Below, in pieces: positions 1 through 7,535 of a stretch of DNA of 64,000 bases (position 1 is its first letter; each line of letters opens with the position of its first letter). A model generated the notes under the pieces. The model made no database searches and was not told the DNA's origin. It saw only the letters and a program-made list of their open reading frames with translations. Made by a program: the position numbers and the translations under genes. Origin of the DNA: CAIVPM01 sp964477265 (GTDB taxonomy: Bacteria > Bacteroidota > Bacteroidia > Chitinophagales > Chitinophagaceae); contig CAYZDJ010000004.1 in the NCBI GenBank assembly GCA_964477265.1, forward strand, positions 1 through 64,000, given 5' to 3'.

Positions 1-241
1 GGTTGGGTGATACATTGATACCTGTCATCAACAGCTTGCTTTCATAGTTTTCAGGAAAGATTTCCTGCTTGTTGATTTCAATACGCTGCGAACCTCTGTA
101 ATACAGTAAATCATCTTTATCCGATGTAAACAGAACTCCTTTAATCGTGGCAATGGTTTTATCCAACTCAAATGTTTTGCTGAATATTTTATTAGGTTCG
201 GTGATGCGTATATCAAACCTTTTCTTAACAATGTTTTTCAT
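1..241 (-). CDS. Partial beta-rich protein, possible capsid-type subunit, runs off the left edge
   Basis: An ATG at 239-241 opens a leftward frame that stays open for 80 codons to the window edge, so only the N-terminus is visible. It begins MKNIVKKRFDIRITEPNK and alternates short hydrophobic and polar stretches, as expected of a beta sandwich. Residues around RIEINKQEIFPEN resemble FNLKSNKKQIVPET in the next gene upstream (404-1123), and both are preceded by a hydrophobic I-x-G-[IV] strand. The two may therefore share a fold; this is by-eye similarity, not a search result. Another leftward frame (28-231) overlaps it, but lacks a plausible start context and does not stay open to the edge. No family is recognised. 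Position and resemblance suggest a structural protein of the left-hand module. Confidence 0.55.
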   Translation of the reverse strand, partial: MKNIVKKRFDIRITEPNKIFSKTFELDKTIATIKGVLFTSDKDDLLYYRGSQRIEINKQEIFPENYESKLLMTGINVSPN

Positions 242-274
242 AGTTTTTCTTTTAATAAAAAAGTGATGGTTGTT

Positions 275-315
275 GGAAAGGGGATGGTTATTACCCATAG
301 CCATTACCCCTTTCC
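275..315 (-). other. Intercistronic stem-loop between the two beta-rich genes
   Basis: GGAAAGGGG (275-283) pairs with CCCCTTTCC (307-315), and an inner ATGG (284-287) pairs with CCAT (301-304), giving about 13 base pairs. It lies in the 162-base gap between 404-1123 and the partial gene 1-241. On the minus strand a T-rich stretch follows only about 12 bases later. This suggests an mRNA-stabilising or attenuating hairpin that sets the ratio of the two products, rather than a full terminator; that role is inference. Confidence 0.45.
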
Positions 316-403
316 TTTAAAGTGTCAAGCTGTTGTGCTTAACGCTTTGGTGTTCGTTCAGTAACTCTTTCGCAAACACTTTATAACAACCAAGCTCTTA
401 TGA

Positions 404-1123
404 TTAAGGTGTAGTAATCGTTCCGTGCAAACCCACATATAAGTAAGTGTTGGCAGGAATACCCTCTGTTGTTCCCAACTCTACGGTGAACTCAATCAAC
501 ACATCATCCTGTATCAATCTTGGGTTGGCTAATTTGTAATAACCCAGGTTCATCATATTGTTGTTGTAAGTTTTAAACACGGTGTTGCTGGTCTCAGGAA
601 CAATTTGTTTTTTATTGCTTTTCAAATTGAACTCACCATTGGCAATTGCTGGTACATCCTCAATTTGCTTGAAGTTGGTGGACATCACTTTGTTCTTGGT
701 GGCATCGGCTGATGTACCTGCCAATAGGAAAATGCCACTCACTAAAAACGCCTGATTCTTTGGTAACTTGGCATTGCTGATATTGCTGATGCCAATCTCT
801 TTGTCGTCCTGTGTTTCAAACAGCTTTACTGTTTTTGAATTGATGGGCTTGATGGAATACAGAATATTGTCTGCAAGGCGTAATTCACCTCGCACCAAAC
901 CATCTTTGATGTGCTGTGGCAGCTCTGCAAAATGTTTTTCCATCTCAGCCCTTGAACCTCTGCTGTATGTGCCTGTATTGGCAAATCGGTTAATGGTTCT
1001 TTGCCTTTGAATGGGGTTCATCCTTCTCAATGCACCCATCAATTCATCGCCATCTAATCCCTCAACACCTAATAAAGCACCCTGATTGTTGTACTCTTCC
1101 ATACCTTCTAACATTTGTAACAT
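404..1123 (-). CDS. Hypothetical 239-residue beta-rich protein, candidate capsid or structural protein
   Basis: Not recognised as a named family. The first 35 residues are acidic and carry two copies of a short motif (LEGMEE and VEGLDGDEL). Next comes a basic, Arg-rich stretch (ALRRMNPIQRQRTINRF, about residues 31-47). From about residue 95 the sequence alternates beta strands and loops, ending in a strand-rich segment with no cysteine or obvious catalytic residues. It has no signal peptide or membrane segment. A basic arm before a beta sandwich is common in small viral coat proteins. The region NLKSNKKQIVPETSN resembles a segment of the next, partial gene. The start ATG follows an AT-rich gap typical of Bacteroidota. 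The inferred role is coat or penton subunit; an alternative is an unknown secreted or surface protein of a mobile element. Confidence 0.6.
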   Translation of the reverse strand: MLQMLEGMEEYNNQGALLGVEGLDGDELMGALRRMNPIQRQRTINRFANTGTYSRGSRAEMEKHFAELPQHIKDGLVRGELRLADNILYSIKPINSKTVKLFETQDDKEIGISNISNAKLPKNQAFLVSGIFLLAGTSADATKNKVMSTNFKQIEDVPAIANGEFNLKSNKKQIVPETSNTVFKTYNNNMMNLGYYKLANPRLIQDDVLIEFTVELGTTEGIPANTYLYVGLHGTITTP

Positions 1124-1165
1124 AGAATTTTGTTTTATTGTTTTTTAAAAATTGTTTTTGTTGTT

Positions 1166-1750
1166 TTACATAATCATTTCATCGCCATTCAGCATTTCCA
1201 ATTCACCCATATCAAATTCGCCTTTGAGTTGCATTTGCTGCATACCTGCTTCGGTGATTTGGTTTTCGATATAATCCAGTGCAGCTAAATCGCCATTCAT
1301 TTCATTGGCGTAATTAAAATACTGCACATTACCAAAACCCTCTGTGGTGACTTCTTTCTTTGATTTGAGTTTGTCTAAGAATAACTTTTGGGTAAAGGTT
1401 TCCTTGTAGGCAAGCACCCTGTCCTTGATGCCATCCATTCCTTCCAAACTACCTACGCCACTGCCTTTTTGAAAACCATTCGCTGCCATCATTCCTACGC
1501 CAAATAATGCAACTGCCTTGTTGTTGGCATAGTGTCCAGCACCAGTGATAACTGCACCTATAGCTAATGAACCTCTGCCAATGGCTGCACCAGCCACACC
1601 ACCACCAATCACACCAATCAATAAATCCTTACCAGTTTCCAGCAGGGTGTTTTTTACATTGCCTTTGGTGTCTAAGCCTGTACTCATTCCCTGCATAAAG
1701 CCTTTCTTTTTGGCTTTGTTTGCATAGCTATTTTTTTTCTTCTTTGCCAT
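1166..1750 (-). CDS. Hypothetical 194-residue protein with a glycine-rich membrane region
   Basis: I start the gene at ATG 1748-1750, giving MAKKKKNSYANKAKKKG. The open frame extends 42 codons further upstream, but that part overlaps the end of the 643-residue gene and looks unnatural. After a strongly basic N-terminus comes a glycine/alanine-rich hydrophobic stretch (about residues 38-85, with GVIGGGVAGAAIG and GAVITGAGHYANN) resembling glycine-zipper membrane helices. Then comes the motif SLEGMDGIKDRV, a helical charged part, and an acidic Met-rich tail ending NGDEMIM. The motif is shared with both neighbours. Such proteins are often virion membrane or DNA-delivery components, but I recognise no family, so function is open. 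Confidence 0.6.
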   Translation of the reverse strand: MAKKKKNSYANKAKKKGFMQGMSTGLDTKGNVKNTLLETGKDLLIGVIGGGVAGAAIGRGSLAIGAVITGAGHYANNKAVALFGVGMMAANGFQKGSGVGSLEGMDGIKDRVLAYKETFTQKLFLDKLKSKKEVTTEGFGNVQYFNYANEMNGDLAALDYIENQITEAGMQQMQLKGEFDMGELEMLNGDEMIM

Positions 1751-1781
1751 TTTGTTTCTTGTTTTTGTAATAGAATATTGT

Positions 1782-3713
1782 TTATAATAATGCTTTGGAT
1801 GCAACGTGTTGATGCTTGCCTTTAGCTTTGCTGCCTTTGGTTTTCCTGTGGTGTTTTTTGTGTTTGGGAACACCATTCATCGGTTTATTATTTGCATTAC
1901 TGCCACTGCTTTTTTGCTTGCTGCTTTTCAATACACTCACACCAAGAGCTAATAACCCTAAACTACCCACACCAATAATGGTAGGCTTTAACCATTTTTT
2001 ATTCTTATCCCAAAAGCCCTTGTCTTTATCATCTTTATCGTCCGTTTTATCCTCAGCTTCTTTAGCTGTGTTTGCAGGTGGGGCTGCTTTTTCTGCTACT
2101 GCTGGTAGTGGCATCGTGTCATTAGGTGAGTAGTTTGCTGAAGGTTCTGCGTTCCTTGCAGGTGCATTGTTTGGGCTTGGTGAGTATGGCAAAGCAGGTC
2201 TTCCTGTTCTGTGGTTGAATGGAATATGTCTGCCACTACTATCTGTTGAAGCTGGTGGCAATTCATCTGCTTCTTTATAGGCTTCAGGTGGTTGGTTAGC
2301 TTCAGGTAATTCAGGTGCAGCTTTAGTAGGTTTGGCAATAGGTTCTTTTTCAGCCTGTTCGTTTTTAGCTTCATCAAAATCTTCACTTCCCTCTGCATTT
2401 TTATTGCCGAAAATGTTACCAATGCTCTTGAGTTTTTTAGCAATGGCAGCAATAACTTTTGATGCTGCTGCAATGCTCGCTATTGTGATAGGCTCGCCCA
2501 ATTCACCCAAGCCTACCAGTTCTTCAATACCATCCATTCCGTCAAAGCCCTCAATGTTTTCAGAATGGTAAATAACCGCACCCAATAGTTGTGGTAATGG
2601 GGTGTATTCATTCATATTCAACACAGCATAATCGCTGCCATCAAATCCATCTAACCCCTGCACAGCTTTATCTCTGTTGCCCTTGCCTTTTAAAATGGCT
2701 TTGCGTAGGTTTTCAGGTTTGCCACCAGCTTTGTAGAAAATAGATTCAAGTTTCTTTCTTGTTTCAATTAGTTTTTGGTGGCGTGGAATGGCAATGCCTT
2801 TGCTGGCAGCTTGTTCAGGCGTTAGGTATGACCAACGTAACCTTGCAGCAACATTCTTGATGTTGAGTTTCATTGAAGCCAATACACCATTGCGTAAGGC
2901 AATTGTAATGGGGTTAAATTTGTTGAACTTGTTGATGAATTTTTTAAAGCCTCTTGGTCTGCCTTCTGCATCAGCTTTGGCTCTCTTTTCTCTTCTTTTT
3001 TGTTTACCTGTAATGCGTGGCATTTTTCTGTTGGATGCTGTGAAAGCGTTACCAGCACTCTTTCCAAAGCGTTTGGAAAAAATCTTGCCCAATTCTTCCA
3101 TACCATCTGTTGCACCCATATAATGTGCATCGTTGGGGTCTGCATATAATGCAGGAACATTGTCTAAGCCGTTTAAATATTGTAAGTCCATAGGATAATC
3201 TTTTTTTTCGCTGTAAGGCACTTCATAATTGAATTGGTCTGTTACACAGTCTATCGTGATATAACCATTTTTTGTCGGTACAATGGGATAGATATGCTGA
3301 AAATAATCTCGCTGGTATTTAGTGATGCGTAGGGTGTGCGGTATGTGTAAATTGGTTAAGATACTGGATATAAAAACGGAGTAACAATCACAATCCACCC
3401 CACTAAATCTATCAGCCCAAGCCCTTGCTGGGCTTCGTATTTGCTCATACCCATCCTTGTCTTTTTTATAGGCAATGTGGTTGTAAACGAACTGCCATAT
3501 ATTGCCGCAAGTCTCTTGCACAGTAGCTGCCTTTAATTGCACAGCTAACTTTTGTGTATGCTGCAAAGTGCTATGAACTACTTTAGGAATAAATGTTACC
3601 GTATCATACACACTGGCATTTTTCCTAATGGTGTCATTGGCATTATTTGCTTCAGGAAAGAGATGGGTGTAGCGTTCACCACTTTGGATGTTACGTTTGC
3701 GTTGAGCTTCCAT
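1782..3713 (-). CDS. Transglutaminase/papain-like cysteine domain protein with C-terminal membrane anchor (643 aa)
   Basis: Residues about 60-165 match the transglutaminase-like cysteine peptidase fold. A helix is followed by GVDCDCYSVF (Cys108/Cys110, the likely nucleophile being Cys110), then His140 in FQHIYPIV and Asp155 in YITIDCV, giving a plausible Cys-His-Asp triad. Downstream are a basic region (about 215-330, many Lys/Arg), acidic motif segments (ATDGMEEL near 199, QGLDGFDG near 351, EGFDGMDGIEEL near 385-400), a Pro/Ala/Glu-rich linker, one transmembrane helix (about 585-605) and a Lys/His-rich tail. Peptidases of this fold process proteins or cell-wall peptides; the real substrate is unknown. 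It sits in the middle of the left-hand module, 13 bases downstream of the LEA14-like gene. One possibility is a maturation protease that acts on the shared motifs. Confidence 0.65.
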   Translation of the reverse strand: MEAQRKRNIQSGERYTHLFPEANNANDTIRKNASVYDTVTFIPKVVHSTLQHTQKLAVQLKAATVQETCGNIWQFVYNHIAYKKDKDGYEQIRSPARAWADRFSGVDCDCYSVFISSILTNLHIPHTLRITKYQRDYFQHIYPIVPTKNGYITIDCVTDQFNYEVPYSEKKDYPMDLQYLNGLDNVPALYADPNDAHYMGATDGMEELGKIFSKRFGKSAGNAFTASNRKMPRITGKQKRREKRAKADAEGRPRGFKKFINKFNKFNPITIALRNGVLASMKLNIKNVAARLRWSYLTPEQAASKGIAIPRHQKLIETRKKLESIFYKAGGKPENLRKAILKGKGNRDKAVQGLDGFDGSDYAVLNMNEYTPLPQLLGAVIYHSENIEGFDGMDGIEELVGLGELGEPITIASIAAASKVIAAIAKKLKSIGNIFGNKNAEGSEDFDEAKNEQAEKEPIAKPTKAAPELPEANQPPEAYKEADELPPASTDSSGRHIPFNHRTGRPALPYSPSPNNAPARNAEPSANYSPNDTMPLPAVAEKAAPPANTAKEAEDKTDDKDDKDKGFWDKNKKWLKPTIIGVGSLGLLALGVSVLKSSKQKSSGSNANNKPMNGVPKHKKHHRKTKGSKAKGKHQHVASKALL

Positions 3714-3726
3714 TATTGAATGTTGT

Positions 3727-4209
3727 TTATTTCTTTACGGTTACCTCGTTTTGTTTGGTAAAGGGAATTTTTGCCAAGCCGATGTTAATGGTCGTCATTG
3801 TAGTAACAGTAAGCATTACAGCCTCTTTGTTATACAATGATTTGATTAAGGTAAATACTAATGAGAACACGCTACTGACTGGTACTTGCACCAAAATTTT
3901 GTCTATGATGGCTTCGCCATAAGCAGGTATTTTTATGTCTTTGTCAATGGCTTGTGAACTACCAATCGTTTCATTTTTATAAGCGATTTTAACAAAGGGA
4001 AATTTAATCGAGAAACTTCCCTTTGTTGGGTTTTTCATCAGCACATCAACCCTGATAATAATGCCATCCCAACTGATGCTGTGGATACTGGCTTTGGGTT
4101 GTATCTCTAAAGCTGCCTGTGCTTTGCGAAGGTTTTTAACATAGTTGAATGCTGTAATGATGCCAGCACCCACTACTGTTCCTGTTAGTATTTTAGAAAA
4201 TGAACTCAT
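3727..4209 (-). CDS. LEA14-like (WHy-type) beta-sandwich protein with N-terminal membrane helix (160 aa)
   Basis: The N-terminus contains a hydrophobic segment (ILTGTVVGAGIITAFNYV, about residues 7-24) that can act as a membrane anchor. The rest fits the LEA14/WHy beta-sandwich pattern: a strand with DVLMKNPTKGSF, then FPFVKIAYKNETIGSS, then a polar turn and IPAYGEAIIDKILVQVPV. The asparagine-proline turn inside a strand pair is typical of that family. It starts one base inside the stop of the small membrane gene upstream (TAATG junction), so the two are translationally coupled. The family is generally linked to membrane-associated or stress proteins. Here, inside a mobile module, it may be a membrane-bound assembly component; that is inference. 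Confidence 0.6.
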   Translation of the reverse strand: MSSFSKILTGTVVGAGIITAFNYVKNLRKAQAALEIQPKASIHSISWDGIIIRVDVLMKNPTKGSFSIKFPFVKIAYKNETIGSSQAIDKDIKIPAYGEAIIDKILVQVPVSSVFSLVFTLIKSLYNKEAVMLTVTTMTTINIGLAKIPFTKQNEVTVKK

Positions 4210-4397
4210 TACTTTTTATTTCTTTTTCTGTCAATAAAGTCTGCCATTAACTTGTAGCCTAACCAGATGGCTCCACCAACTGCTGCTTTAATAGCATAGT
4301 CTGCAAGCCCTGCTACATCTACGTTTGCCAAGAATATCGCACCTGTTAAAAACAAGTTGCTGTAAGGATTGTCGCTGTGAATGGGTTTTGTTTCCAT
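4209..4397 (-). CDS. Small membrane protein, 62 residues
   Basis: I choose ATG 4395-4397 (METKPIHSDNPYSN). The open frame reaches back to 4505, but that extension reads through the decamer repeat array and lacks protein-like composition. Two hydrophobic stretches (SNLFLTGAIFLANV and a second with AVGGAIWLGYKLMADFI) end in DRKRNKK, suggesting one or two membrane helices with a positive inside tail. Size and shape are like holins or minor virion membrane proteins, but no family is recognised. It overlaps the next gene by one base. Confidence 0.5.
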   Translation of the reverse strand: METKPIHSDNPYSNLFLTGAIFLANVDVAGLADYAIKAAVGGAIWLGYKLMADFIDRKRNKK

Positions 4398-4460
4398 AGG
4401 ATATTTTTTTGTTTTAAAATGCAAAAATGTGATGCTGAAAAATGGTGGTTTCGTGTTTAG

Positions 4461-4520
4461 GTAAGGTTGTGTAAGATTTGGTAAAACATTGTCAGGTTGT
4501 GTCAAACATTGTCAAGTTGC
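4461..4520. repeat. Phased decamer array 1 (upstream of the structural genes)
   Basis: On the plus strand six consecutive 10-bp blocks each begin GTAA or GTCA, for example GTAAGGTTGT at 4461 and GTAAAACATT at 4481. A seventh, weaker block follows at 4521. Blocks three and five are nearly identical, so the array can also be read as 20-bp units. The spacing equals one helical turn, as for cooperative binding of a DNA-binding protein along one face. It lies between the small HTH gene and the small membrane gene, where an operator or activator site for the structural operon would be. Confidence 0.75.
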
Positions 4521-4531
4521 GTAGTGTTTAT

Positions 4532-4729
4532 TTACTCAACCGATGCAGGTAAACCCAGCTTTTCAAAAATTATTTTTACCTGTGAGATGGTAAAATACCT
4601 TCCTTGCTTTTCACCAATTTCCTGTTTAAAGGGTAACATCCATTTTTGCATGGTGCGTACACATACTTCATATTGCCTTGCTAACTCTGCAAGTGAGTAC
4701 GGCTTTAATTTGATAACATTTGTTTTCAT
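4532..4729 (-). CDS. Small helix-turn-helix DNA-binding protein (MerR/excisionase-like), 65 residues
   Basis: The domain reads KPYSLAELARQYEV with a recognition helix CVRTMQKW, followed by GRYFTISQVKIIFEKLG. This is the winged-helix layout of MerR-like/excisionase proteins encoded by mobile elements. ATG 4729 is preferred because it gives a product matching the 68-residue homologue at 18779-18985; an upstream ATG at 4771 would add 14 residues. By eye about half of the positions are identical to that homologue, notably GEK-GRY-T--QVK-IFEK-G-P. It lies between decamer arrays 1 and 2, which makes the arrays its likely binding sites. It probably controls the structural genes or excision. Confidence 0.7.
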   Translation of the reverse strand: MKTNVIKLKPYSLAELARQYEVCVRTMQKWMLPFKQEIGEKQGRYFTISQVKIIFEKLGLPASVE

Positions 4730-4795
4730 ACATTTTTTGTTTCTCGTTATAAGTTTTTCGTTTGTTCCCAATTCCTAATTATTTATTCCTAATTC

Positions 4796-5368
4796 CTATT
4801 TAGCAAGGAACTTATCGTTGGCTATCGTGCATAGGAACAAGCCCAATAAGCCTGTGGCTTTGTTGTCTATGAAATAGTTTCTCCAGTACTGAAAGTTTTG
4901 CGTAGTTGGTTCTTCGCTCATTTCTAAAATAGCTTCAGCAAAAGCCTTTAGTTCATTTTTGTAATTAGGTAGTGATGCCCTGATGTCCTGAATGTTTTGA
5001 TACCAGCTTTCTGTACCTGCATAGCCTGTTAAATTTTCGTGGTCTAACCAAATTGTTGGTAGTGGTATGTAACGGTTTGGATTGTTGTTTACATACTGTC
5101 TTGCTAATAATACTCTTTGGCAAAATGACTTGTAAGTTTTAACAGGTGTTTTGCTGCTATTGATGATATTTTTAATCATTGTTTTTGCAGCTTGTGTTTC
5201 TTGGTTGGAAAATACTATGCTGTTCCAAAGTGCCGTGTAGGCAAAGTTCCAAGCCGTGTCTGCTAATTTTTGTGTTTGCGAAATGGCAGTTTTTTCATTG
5301 ATGCTTTTTACTACTCTTAATACTGTTGCGTAGTTAGTAACTACGGCTTTTTTTCTTGAAGTTTTCAT
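4796..5368 (-). CDS. Hypothetical 190-residue protein, first gene of the left module
   Basis: Not recognised. It starts MKTSRKKAVVTNYATVLRVV and is predicted mostly helical, with a Trp-rich central part (ADTAWNFAYTALWNSIVF and WLDHENLTGYAGTESWYQ). No signal peptide or clear membrane helix is visible, and no catalytic signature was found. It is the promoter-proximal gene of the leftward cluster and is preceded by decamer array 2, so it is probably expressed under the same control as the other left-module genes. The gap to the HTH gene is about 66 bases. Confidence 0.5.
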   Translation of the reverse strand: MKTSRKKAVVTNYATVLRVVKSINEKTAISQTQKLADTAWNFAYTALWNSIVFSNQETQAAKTMIKNIINSSKTPVKTYKSFCQRVLLARQYVNNNPNRYIPLPTIWLDHENLTGYAGTESWYQNIQDIRASLPNYKNELKAFAEAILEMSEEPTTQNFQYWRNYFIDNKATGLLGLFLCTIANDKFLAK

Positions 5369-5933
5369 ACCTTTTTATTTTATTATTTGTGATTTGAGAA
5401 TGCAAAAATGGTATGCAAAAAATACTGCTTTACAGGTTTAGGTAAGGTTGTGTATGATATGGTAAAACAAAGTCAGGTAATGTAAAACAAAGTCTTGTTG
5501 GCTGTAAAATGGCTAAGAAAATGTCATATCAAATAAGGTTGGTTTGAGTTGTTCTTAGTTGTTCCGTTTTGTTCCAAATTGGTTAGGTTTTGGATGAGGG
5601 TTTTATAAGAATTTTAGTATTGGAGAGATGCAGGATTGATGTTGGTGTTATTTGGGTCTATACAAATTGAATATGGATATGACTAGGGATTTTATAGCAG
5701 CAATTTTGGATTGGTAAGGGATTATAGCAAAAAGGATTTGGAATCATTAAGGAGATATTGTGGAGAATTCAAGGAAAAATACTATTTGATAGTAAAAAAA
5801 TAAAAACGTTTCTTTAAAATTAATACTTGTAAAATCTACTTATAAGTAAGCAACCTTTTGGGGCTACGTTCTAATAATATCTGTTTTCGTTTTACACTGA
5901 ATGGTACGTTTTCATAGGAAATAGGAGTAAATT
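5369..5933. other. 565-base intergenic region between the left module and the Argonaute operon
   Basis: It contains decamer array 2 (described separately) and then AT-rich DNA without a convincing gene. Around 5689-5752 there is a loose pair of direct repeats (GGGATTTTATAGCA and GGGATTATAGCA, each followed by GGATT after a few bases). No promoter or terminator could be placed with confidence. It may hold the promoter of the leftward structural cluster and the 3' end signals of the Argonaute operon. Confidence 0.4.
5442..5501. repeat. Phased decamer array 2 (upstream of the 190-residue gene)
   Basis: Six consecutive 10-bp blocks on the plus strand begin GTA or GTC, starting with GTAAGGTTGT at 5442; GTAAAACAAA occurs at both 5462 and 5482. 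Block by block it aligns with array 1: the first blocks are identical and the third and fifth differ only at their ends. It lies about 75 bases upstream of the start at 5368, a promoter-proximal position. Confidence 0.75.
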
Positions 5934-7535
5934 TTACATATAAAAATAATATCTATCAGGTGGGGTAAATCCTGCATCAATATATTGGGTAATTTCTCCA
6001 ACTTTTTGGGCAAACTTAACAGTGATAGGTAAGCCGTCATAGTAATTACAATTATTGAAATTCAACTTTGTTAAAGCAAGGATTTCTTCGCAAATTTTTT
6101 TCAAGGAAGACTCTTGTTCATAAACACTTACCTCAATAGGGTGTGGTATTGCCATACTTGGGAAAGTTTCAAAATATGGAATATAACCAGTAGTGTACAA
6201 GATACCTGTAGCGTCGTCAATATGCAATAATGTTCCTCGCATTACCGGATATTGACCATTCTCTCTCAAAAGTTTTATATCCGAAGACTTAATACAAACA
6301 AGGTCTATTTGAACATCGTCTCCAAGAACTTCTTTTATTCCAGTTTTAAGTCCTTCAACTTCTGCATAATTTTTATTAATAGACGAATCCCAATAGGACG
6401 TTGTTTTATGAATGACTATTCTTCGAGGGGGTAAATTTTTATTAAATGATTTGTATTCTTTAATTACCTTGCTAATTAAATTTTTTGCATAATCATAGGT
6501 AAGATGTGGTGCGGGTGTTTCCATTTCATCTTCATTCCAATCGAAATGCTCACCCACAAAGATTAATCCTTTTCCTTCATAGTTAAACGCCTGTGCAACA
6601 CTTGAACGAACTGTATTTTTATCTCCGTTTAATACTTTATGAAAACTAATGCCAATAAAACAAGTGTGCTTGTCTTTTAGTGTTAATGTCCAAGGAATAC
6701 AACCACTTTTATAGTAATTAGCTATACAAAAATTCCAAGCCTGCATAGATAAATCTTGTAACGATTTTCTTTTTTGTGAAATAGTATCTTCAAGAATAAT
6801 TTGAACAGGAATTGCTTGTGGCTTTACAATAAGCTGTGCTTTGAGATAACGCCTAAGATTAAACCAACTACGTCCAAACATATTGATTGAAGATAGTTTT
6901 TTAAACACCTCTGACGGAATAATAATAAAGCAAACAGTAGGTTTTGTTATACTTTTATTCAAAACAAAATCGTATGCTTCAATATATAAATCACAAATTC
7001 GTATTGCTTTATCAAAACTATTTATAGTTGCATCTTTTAAAATTTCACGAACTTTTGAAAGAGAAATTTCTTTATTGTTTGATTCATCGTTTAGAAAAGA
7101 ACACTTTAGTGAACTTTCAATATTAAACCCAGAAAAATCAGGGTTTCTTTTCTTATTTACTTTAATATCTGTTGAAGTATTTTGTTCATATCCATCTCTT
7201 ATTTCTTCAGTGGTATTCAAAAAAGAATAGTCTGTATCAAACAATTCATTTTCTTCGGCAAAACTAACAACCTCGCCATTTTCAATAATCGAATCATCTT
7301 CTTTTTCCTCATCTTCACCAGAAGCTTCGATAAAATTTTCAAATTGTTTTATCCAATTAATAGAACTTTCAATATTGCTTTGTGTCCCTATTACAGAATA
7401 ATGTATTTCTGATTTATGACTTTTGTTAGTAGAAGAAAAGAAGCCTCCTACTGAAATTCCAATTTTAGGGTCATCGCAAATAAAGTTATTCCCAAATTCA
7501 AGAGTCGGTTCTTTTAATAATTCAATCTTCATCAT
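5934..7535 (-). CDS. Short prokaryotic Argonaute (MID-PIWI), catalytically inactive
   Basis: The start resembles short pAgo proteins (EPTLEFGNNFICDDPKIGI, then a YSVIGTQSNIES strand). The C-terminal half shows the MID-PIWI order: IPWTL, FIGISF, RSSVAQAFNYEGKGLIFVG, RRIVIHKTTSYW, then RGTLLHID, IPHPIEV, LALTKLNFN and a closing YFYM. In active PIWI domains the first catalytic Asp lies in a FIGID-type strand; here it is Ser297, so target slicing is not expected, as in other short pAgos. An acidic low-complexity insert (about residues 73-105) interrupts the N-terminal part. The gene overlaps the DUF4365-APAZ gene by 14 bases, so the two form an operon and presumably one complex. Known short pAgos use guide RNA to recognise invader DNA and trigger the partner effector. 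Confidence 0.88.
   Translation of the reverse strand: MMKIELLKEPTLEFGNNFICDDPKIGISVGGFFSSTNKSHKSEIHYSVIGTQSNIESSINWIKQFENFIEASGEDEEKEDDSIIENGEVVSFAEENELFDTDYSFLNTTEEIRDGYEQNTSTDIKVNKKRNPDFSGFNIESSLKCSFLNDESNNKEISLSKVREILKDATINSFDKAIRICDLYIEAYDFVLNKSITKPTVCFIIIPSEVFKKLSSINMFGRSWFNLRRYLKAQLIVKPQAIPVQIILEDTISQKRKSLQDLSMQAWNFCIANYYKSGCIPWTLTLKDKHTCFIGISFHKVLNGDKNTVRSSVAQAFNYEGKGLIFVGEHFDWNEDEMETPAPHLTYDYAKNLISKVIKEYKSFNKNLPPRRIVIHKTTSYWDSSINKNYAEVEGLKTGIKEVLGDDVQIDLVCIKSSDIKLLRENGQYPVMRGTLLHIDDATGILYTTGYIPYFETFPSMAIPHPIEVSVYEQESSLKKICEEILALTKLNFNNCNYYDGLPITVKFAQKVGEITQYIDAGFTPPDRYYFYM

Noticed and set aside
28..231. Leftward 67-codon open frame at the left edge
   Set aside because: It overlaps, in another frame, the 80-codon frame that starts at 241, stays open to the edge and resembles the next gene. 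The shorter frame has basic, low-conservation composition.
1751..1876. N-terminal extension of the glycine-rich protein
   Set aside because: It overlaps the preceding gene end in another frame and adds Lys/Thr-rich sequence of poor quality; ATG 1750 gives a natural start.
4398..4505. N-terminal extension of the small membrane protein
   Set aside because: It reads through the decamer repeats and begins without a protein-like sequence; ATG 4397 gives a normal small membrane protein.
1..5368. Conjugative transfer or tailed-phage module
   Set aside because: No VirB4/TraG ATPase, relaxase, terminase, portal or tail protein pattern was seen in the visible part; the sequence to the left is not available.
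4461..5501. CRISPR array
   Set aside because: The 10-bp periodic repeats have no spacers of CRISPR length and no cas genes lie nearby; no CRISPR was seen anywhere in the window.
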